Of a stretch of 64,000 nucleotides of DNA, positions 59,887 to 64,000 are shown one piece after another (the first letter of the stretch is position 1; each line of letters begins with the position of its first letter). Made by a program: the position numbers and the translations under genes. The stretch covers positions 11,284 to 75,283 of the forward strand of contig JBBIJX010000003.1 in NCBI GenBank assembly GCA_037445775.1. The letters run 5' to 3'. This stretch comes from JBBUX01 sp037445775. Its GTDB lineage: Bacteria; Actinomycetota; Coriobacteriia; Anaerosomatales; PHET01. Below the pieces are notes generated by a model. The model was not told where the DNA came from. It worked only from the letters and a program-made list of their open reading frames with translations, and did no database searches.

Positions 59887-62424
59887 TTACCCAGCCACGA
59901 CGACACTCACGAGCTTGCCGGGTACGACGACGACCTTCTTGACGTCCTTGCCCTCGACCCATGAGGCCACTTCGGCGAGCGCCACGGACTGCACGGATTC
60001 GACGTCCGCGTCAGCGGGCACGACAACGCGCCCTCGCACCTTGCCGTTGACCTGCACCGCGAGCTCGACCTCGTCCGCTGCCGCGGCGGCAGCGTCGAAC
60101 GCCGGCCACGCCTGTTCGTGCACCGAACCCCGTGCGCCAAGCACCTCGAGCCACAGCTCCTCGGCCATATGCGGCGCGAACGGCGCGAGCAGCAGCGTCA
60201 GCCGCCCGGCGACCTCCCTCTGGAGCGGCAGGTCGCGCGCGCCGGATGCGACGTCGCGGCGGTAGTCGTAGGCGGCGTTCGTGAGCTCCATCATCGCTGC
60301 GATGGCGGTGTTGAACTGGAAGCGCTCGATGTCGCTGGTGACTTTGCCGGTGACGCGGTGCATCTCCCGGTTGAGCACTTTCGCAGCCGTGTCTTGCGAG
60401 GTCGCGGTACCGCACCCGTTCGCCGACTCCTCGGCGGCGTCGTTCACGAAGCGCCACACGCGCGCGAGCCAGCGGTACATGCCGTCGACGCCCTCATAGG
60501 ACCACTCGAGGTCCTTGTCCGGCGGTGCCATGAACAGGATGTAGGTCCGGAGCGTGTCCGCGCCGTACTTCGCGATCATCTCCTCTGGCGCGACGACGTT
60601 GCCCTTCGACTTCGACATCGTCTCGCCGTCCTTCTTCACCATGCCCTGCGTGAGCAGGTTCGTGAACGGCTCGTCGAACCCGAGCATCCCCATGTCACGG
60701 AGCACCTTAGTGAAGAAGCGCGAGTAGAGCAGATGCAGGATCGCGTGTTCGATGCCGCCGATGTACTGGTCGACCGGCATCCAGTAGTCGACGTTATCGC
60801 GATAGAAGGGCGAAGTGCTGTTGCGCGCGTCGCAGTAGCGCAGGAAGTACCAGCTCGAGCACGTGAACGTGTCCATCGTATCGGTCTCGCGGCGCGCCGG
60901 AGTGCCGCACACCGGACACGTCGTCTCGTAGAACTCGGGATGGTCTGCGAGCGTCTCGCCCTTGGTGACGTCGATATCCATGGGGAGCAGGATCGGTAAC
61001 TCATCCTCGGCCACGGGATGCAGGCCGCACTCCGAACAGTGGATCGCCGGAATCGGGTTTCCCCAGTACCGCTGACGGCTGATGAGCCAGTCACGCAGCC
61101 GGAAGTTCACGGCCTCCTTGCCACGACCACGCTCGGCGAGCCACGCGGTCACAGCACGCACACCCTCGCCGCCCTTGCCGGTGGGGGTGCCGGTGAACTC
61201 GCCGGACTGCACCATGACGCCATCGCCCGCATACGCCTCATCCCAAGGCACGTCATCGAGTACGCGCTCCTTCACGCCCCGAAGCTCCTCAAGGAGCGGA
61301 TCGTCCTCGGCGACCACCACGGGCGGGATGGGCAGGCCGTACTGGTGAGCGAACTCGAAGTCGCGCTGGTCGCCGCATGGAACAGCCATCACCGCGCCGG
61401 TGCCGTACTCCATGAGAACGTAGTCGCACACCCACACCGGCACCTTCTCGCCATTTACCGGGTTGATCACGTAGCGCCCGGTGAACGCGCCGTTCTTGAC
61501 CCGCTCGCCCAGCTGGCGCTCGACGGCCGTCTCGCGCGCGGCCTTCTCGACGACGTCCATGACCGCGTCTTCGTGTTCGGTACCAGCGACGAACTCCTTC
61601 ACGAGCGGGTGTTCCGGGGCGAGCAGGAAGAACGTACAGCCGAACAGCGTGTCCGGCCTTGTCGTGAACACAGTGATCATCTCGCCGGTGGGCTCACCGG
61701 CCGCGTCGCAGAGTTCGAAGTCGACCTCCGCGCCTTCGCTGCGGCCGATCCAGTTCGCCTGCATCGTCTTGACCCGCTCAGGCCAGCCGGGAAGCTTGTC
61801 GAGGTCGTCGAGCAGTCCCTGCGCGTACTCCGTGATCTTGAGGTACCACTGCTCGAGTTCGCGCTTCTCGACGACGCTCTTGCAGCGCCAGCAGACGCCG
61901 TCTCCGATGACCTGCTCGTTCGCCAGAACCGTCGCGCAGCTTGGGCACCAGTTCACTGGCGAACTCCTGCGCTCGACGAGGCGGCGCTCCCACATCTTGA
62001 GGAAGATCCACTGACCCCAGTGGTAGTAGTCCGGGTCGCACGACCTCACCGTGCGGGCCCAGTCGTACGAGAACGCCATGCGCTTGAAGCTCGCAGCCTG
62101 CGTCTCGATGTTGGCGTAAGTCCACTTCGCGGGGTGGCTGTCGCTCTTGATCGCCGCGTTCTCGGCGGGCAGGCCGAACGCGTCCCACCCGATGGGATGG
62201 AGCACGCTGAAGCCCGCCATGCGCGCCTGACGCGCGACCACGTCGCCGATCGTGTAGTTGCGCACGTGTCCCATGTGGATGTCGCCCGAGGGGTACGGGA
62301 ACATTTCGAGCACGTACTTCTTCGGCTTGCCGGGGTCCTCGACCGCGTGGTCAGCGCCCGCCGCCTCCCAGGCGTCCTGCCACTTCGGTTCGATCTCATG
62401 GGGCTTGAACGCGCGCTCGCTCAC
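59887..62424 (-). CDS. leuS: Leucyl-tRNA synthetase
   Basis: This is a class I synthetase of 845 residues. The HIGH motif is HMGH (50-53) in EMFPYPSGDIHMGHVRNYTIGD. The editing domain (CP1) with TTRPDTLFG and YGTGAVMAVP lies in the middle, and the KMSKS motif appears as TMSKSKGN. A C-terminal anticodon domain and tail follow. GTG 62424 has AGGGAGG 7 nt upstream. GTG 62472 would add 16 residues without a ribosome site. A TAGAAT box at 62483-62488 fits a short leader. Confidence 0.95.
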   Translation of the reverse strand: MSERAFKPHEIEPKWQDAWEAAGADHAVEDPGKPKKYVLEMFPYPSGDIHMGHVRNYTIGDVVARQARMAGFSVLHPIGWDAFGLPAENAAIKSDSHPAKWTYANIETQAASFKRMAFSYDWARTVRSCDPDYYHWGQWIFLKMWERRLVERRSSPVNWCPSCATVLANEQVIGDGVCWRCKSVVEKRELEQWYLKITEYAQGLLDDLDKLPGWPERVKTMQANWIGRSEGAEVDFELCDAAGEPTGEMITVFTTRPDTLFGCTFFLLAPEHPLVKEFVAGTEHEDAVMDVVEKAARETAVERQLGERVKNGAFTGRYVINPVNGEKVPVWVCDYVLMEYGTGAVMAVPCGDQRDFEFAHQYGLPIPPVVVAEDDPLLEELRGVKERVLDDVPWDEAYAGDGVMVQSGEFTGTPTGKGGEGVRAVTAWLAERGRGKEAVNFRLRDWLISRQRYWGNPIPAIHCSECGLHPVAEDELPILLPMDIDVTKGETLADHPEFYETTCPVCGTPARRETDTMDTFTCSSWYFLRYCDARNSTSPFYRDNVDYWMPVDQYIGGIEHAILHLLYSRFFTKVLRDMGMLGFDEPFTNLLTQGMVKKDGETMSKSKGNVVAPEEMIAKYGADTLRTYILFMAPPDKDLEWSYEGVDGMYRWLARVWRFVNDAAEESANGCGTATSQDTAAKVLNREMHRVTGKVTSDIERFQFNTAIAAMMELTNAAYDYRRDVASGARDLPLQREVAGRLTLLLAPFAPHMAEELWLEVLGARGSVHEQAWPAFDAAAAAADEVELAVQVNGKVRGRVVVPADADVESVQSVALAEVASWVEGKDVKKVVVVPGKLVSVVVAG

Positions 62425-62482
62425 CCTGCGCCCTCCCTGGGGCCTAACGGCCGGCTCGAACATGCTGCTCACAGTACGAAGG

Positions 62483-62488
62483 ATTCTA
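62483..62488 (-). promoter_or_regulatory. Candidate leuS -10 box
   Basis: TAGAAT on the minus strand, 58 bp upstream of GTG 62424, could start the leuS-comEA-comEC-holA unit. No clear -35 box was seen at standard spacing. Confidence 0.35.
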
Positions 62489-62536
62489 GCGATTCACGAA
62501 CCTGCGGGCGACGCCGGGCTGCTCAGCTGTGGCTGC

Positions 62537-63547
62537 TCAGCCCTTCACGCTGGCGAGGTCGCGCCACATCGCGCGTGCCCAATAGACCCAGAAGGCCGGA
62601 ACCTCGCGCGCGACGAACAACGGCGTCTTGGGGATGGGCAGCGTCTCGCGAGCCGGCACCGTATAGACCTCGCGCCCCCCGGCCCGGTACGCGAGCTTGA
62701 TACGCGGCAGGTGGTAGAACTGGCTCACGACGAGCATGCGCGCGTCGTCCGGGATGATCTCTACTGTGTTTCTCACCGTGGCGTCGGTGTCGATGCCGCC
62801 CGAGTCGACCTCGATTGCTTCAGCTGGAACGCCCAGTCGCTTTGCGAAAGCGGCCATGGCAGTGCCCTCGTCGATACCGTTCGTGCCTGCGGCACCGCTC
62901 ATGACCAGCCGAGGAACCAGCCCCTGCTTGTAGAGCTCGGCGCCCGTGAGCACACGGTCGGCGAGAGAGCCCGACAGCGAGCCGTCATCGCGCACGCGCG
63001 CGCCCAACACCACTGCATAGTCAGCCGGGCGGCGGTAGTCGGTCGTACCGAAGAAATATATCTGCGCGAGCGGGAACAGCAGGACGCAGACGAATGCGAC
63101 GGCCGCTACGCGCATCATGCCGGCCGGCTCACCAGCGGGCTCGCCCCACCACGCCACCGATGCGATGCCGGCGAACATCATGGCGAGCACGAACGAGAAC
63201 GGCCAGCCTGCGCCCGTGGCGATGTCGCCAGCCCGTTCGGCGGCGAAGAACGCGAACGAGTTGTAGACCGCGACCGCAGACAGGGTCGCACAGACGCCCG
63301 CGGTGAGCTGCCTTCGCGACTCGGGCATGCGCGGCCGAACCGTGAACTCGAGCAACACGACGGCGGCGAGCAGGTTCGCGGCCCACACGAACGGCCCCGG
63401 GAGAAACCCTAGATCAAGCCACCAGACGTCCTCGCTGCGGTCCGCGATCGCGGCGACGAGCGCGTTCGCGAGCGAGAAGACGCTGAAGAACATCGCGACG
63501 CCGCGTGCGACGGTGAGTCCCACGTCCGCTCGTCTCTTGGGCTCCAC
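62537..63547 (-). CDS. Membrane protein with DUF218 (YdcF/SanA/ElyC-like) domain
   Basis: This protein has about five hydrophobic segments in the first 160 residues, then a DUF218 domain starting YAVVLGARVRDDGSLSGSLADRV. The motifs VMSGAAG and TDATVRNTVEI and the SQFYHLPRIKLAYR segment follow. Family members such as ElyC and SanA influence envelope integrity, and no biochemical activity is assured. GTG 63547 is preferred, giving 336 residues, because GGAGG lies 4 nt upstream and a promoter maps just before it. ATG 63616 is the longer alternative. Confidence 0.8.
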   Translation of the reverse strand: MEPKRRADVGLTVARGVAMFFSVFSLANALVAAIADRSEDVWWLDLGFLPGPFVWAANLLAAVVLLEFTVRPRMPESRRQLTAGVCATLSAVAVYNSFAFFAAERAGDIATGAGWPFSFVLAMMFAGIASVAWWGEPAGEPAGMMRVAAVAFVCVLLFPLAQIYFFGTTDYRRPADYAVVLGARVRDDGSLSGSLADRVLTGAELYKQGLVPRLVMSGAAGTNGIDEGTAMAAFAKRLGVPAEAIEVDSGGIDTDATVRNTVEIIPDDARMLVVSQFYHLPRIKLAYRAGGREVYTVPARETLPIPKTPLFVAREVPAFWVYWARAMWRDLASVKG

Positions 63548-63584
63548 CCGCACCTCCGTTCGCAAGGCTGTCGTGTCTGCGTCG

Positions 63585-63612
63585 AGAATACGTGAGGCGT
63601 CCCGAGACGCAA
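63585..63612 (-). promoter_or_regulatory. Candidate promoter for the DUF218 gene
   Basis: TTGCGT (63612-63607) and TATTCT (63590-63585) are 16 bp apart on the minus strand. The start point would be near 63578, just upstream of the GTG at 63547, which supports the shorter protein. Confidence 0.4.
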
Positions 63613-63648
63613 CCATGCACGTCGGTTCGTTTCGTGGCGGAGGCTTGA

Positions 63649-63687
63649 CGCCGGACGTCGCGCAACAGCTGACGGCGGCGTCCGGCG
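63649..63687 (-). terminator. Hairpin after katG
   Basis: CGCCGGACG and CGTCCGGCG form a 9-bp stem with a 21-nt loop, 17 bp beyond the katG stop. The long loop and missing T-run make it a weak terminator call. Confidence 0.35.
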
Positions 63688-63704
63688 CTCTCCGATCATC
63701 CCAG

Positions 63705-64000
63705 TCAGACTCGCCGGAGATCGAACCGGTCCAGGTTCATCACCTTGCCCCAAGCGGCCGCGAAGTCCCGCGCGAACTTCTCGCCGGCGTCGTCGCTGGC
63801 GTAGACCTCCGCCAGGGCGCGGAGCTGCGAGTCGGCGCCGAAGACCAGGTCGGCGCGTGTGGCCGTCCACCTTTCCTGGCCCGTGGCGCGGTCGCGGCCG
63901 ACGAACACGTGGGGGTCCTCGGGCGCCGGAGCCCACTCGGTCCCCATGTCGAGCAGGTTGACGAAGAAGTCGTTCGCGAGCGTGCCCGGCCTGTCGGTGA
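63705..64000 (-). CDS. katG: Catalase-peroxidase KatG, C-terminal end only
   Basis: About 98 codons of the 3' end are present, and the rest lies beyond base 64000. The visible sequence TLANDFFVNLLDMGTEW, the TATRADLVFGADSQLRALAEVYASDD segment and FARDFAAAWGKVMNLDRFD form the characteristic end of the second, heme-free domain. KatG detoxifies H2O2. No heme site is in view, so activity cannot be judged. Confidence 0.93.
   Translation of the reverse strand, partial: TDRPGTLANDFFVNLLDMGTEWAPAPEDPHVFVGRDRATGQERWTATRADLVFGADSQLRALAEVYASDDAGEKFARDFAAAWGKVMNLDRFDLRRV

Noticed and set aside
61018..62700. 560-codon plus-strand open frame opposite leuS
   Set aside because: It is antisense to a clearly conserved synthetase, rich in Arg/His/Asp, and has no recognisable domain. 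This is typical of GC-rich shadow frames.

Overview
The window is a compact, uniformly GC-rich bacterial chromosome segment. About 50 protein genes lie almost entirely on the minus strand, usually with 1-35 bp overlaps or very short gaps. Only rpsT and one tRNA gene are on the plus strand. No insertion sequence, phage gene, CRISPR array or pseudogene was seen, and no stretch over 300 bp lacks a gene. High GC, frequent GTG/TTG starts, Firmicutes-like gene order, a two-subunit glycyl-tRNA synthetase, a K+-type membrane pyrophosphatase and PPDK with its regulator suggest a deep-branching, possibly anaerobic or facultative actinomycete such as a member of Coriobacteriia. That placement is inference.

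Region 1 (1-5.6 kb) holds the 5' part of a DHH/CBS-type tRNA nucleotidyltransferase, pyrimidine-nucleoside phosphorylase and phosphopentomutase (nucleoside salvage), an unaccompanied PilB/GspE-type ATPase, and two small unknown genes. Region 2 (5.8-17.2 kb) is one complex I operon, nuoABCDHIJKLMN, transcribed from a recognisable promoter whose -35 box is overlapped by a Rex-like operator. nuoEFG are absent, and NuoI is split by an inserted GltD/NfnB-like FAD/NAD(P) oxidoreductase. This is the most unusual element here. Region 3 (17.2-24 kb) carries an ABC-F ATPase, a receiver-PAS protein, galE, a divergent wecB-like gene, a PASTA-containing amidase, and tRNA-Val(CAC), tRNA-Ile(CAU) and tRNA-Asn(GUU).

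Region 4 (24-62.4 kb) is a housekeeping block. Read in the direction of minus-strand transcription it runs leuS, comEA, comEC, holA, (rpsT), lepA, dus, hemW, hrcA, dnaJ, rsmE, mtaB, rarD, phoH, HD protein, ybeY, dgkA-PAP2, corC, cdd, era, deoC, recO, glyQ, glyS, PPDK regulator, ppdK, small membrane gene, dgt, hppA, dnaG, rpoD. The order resembles the Bacillus comE-lepA-hrcA-phoH-era-recO-glyQS-dnaG-sigA region, with metabolic genes inserted. RpoD has about 105 extra residues in region 3, the HD protein looks like a PgpH without its sensor, and hrcA has a CIRCE operator. Region 5 (62.5-64 kb) has a DUF218 membrane protein and the 3' end of katG.

Together the genes cover nucleoside salvage (pdp, deoB, deoC, cdd, dgt), energy and pyrophosphate metabolism (nuo, hppA, ppdK), translation and tRNA modification, DNA uptake, envelope synthesis and heat-shock control.
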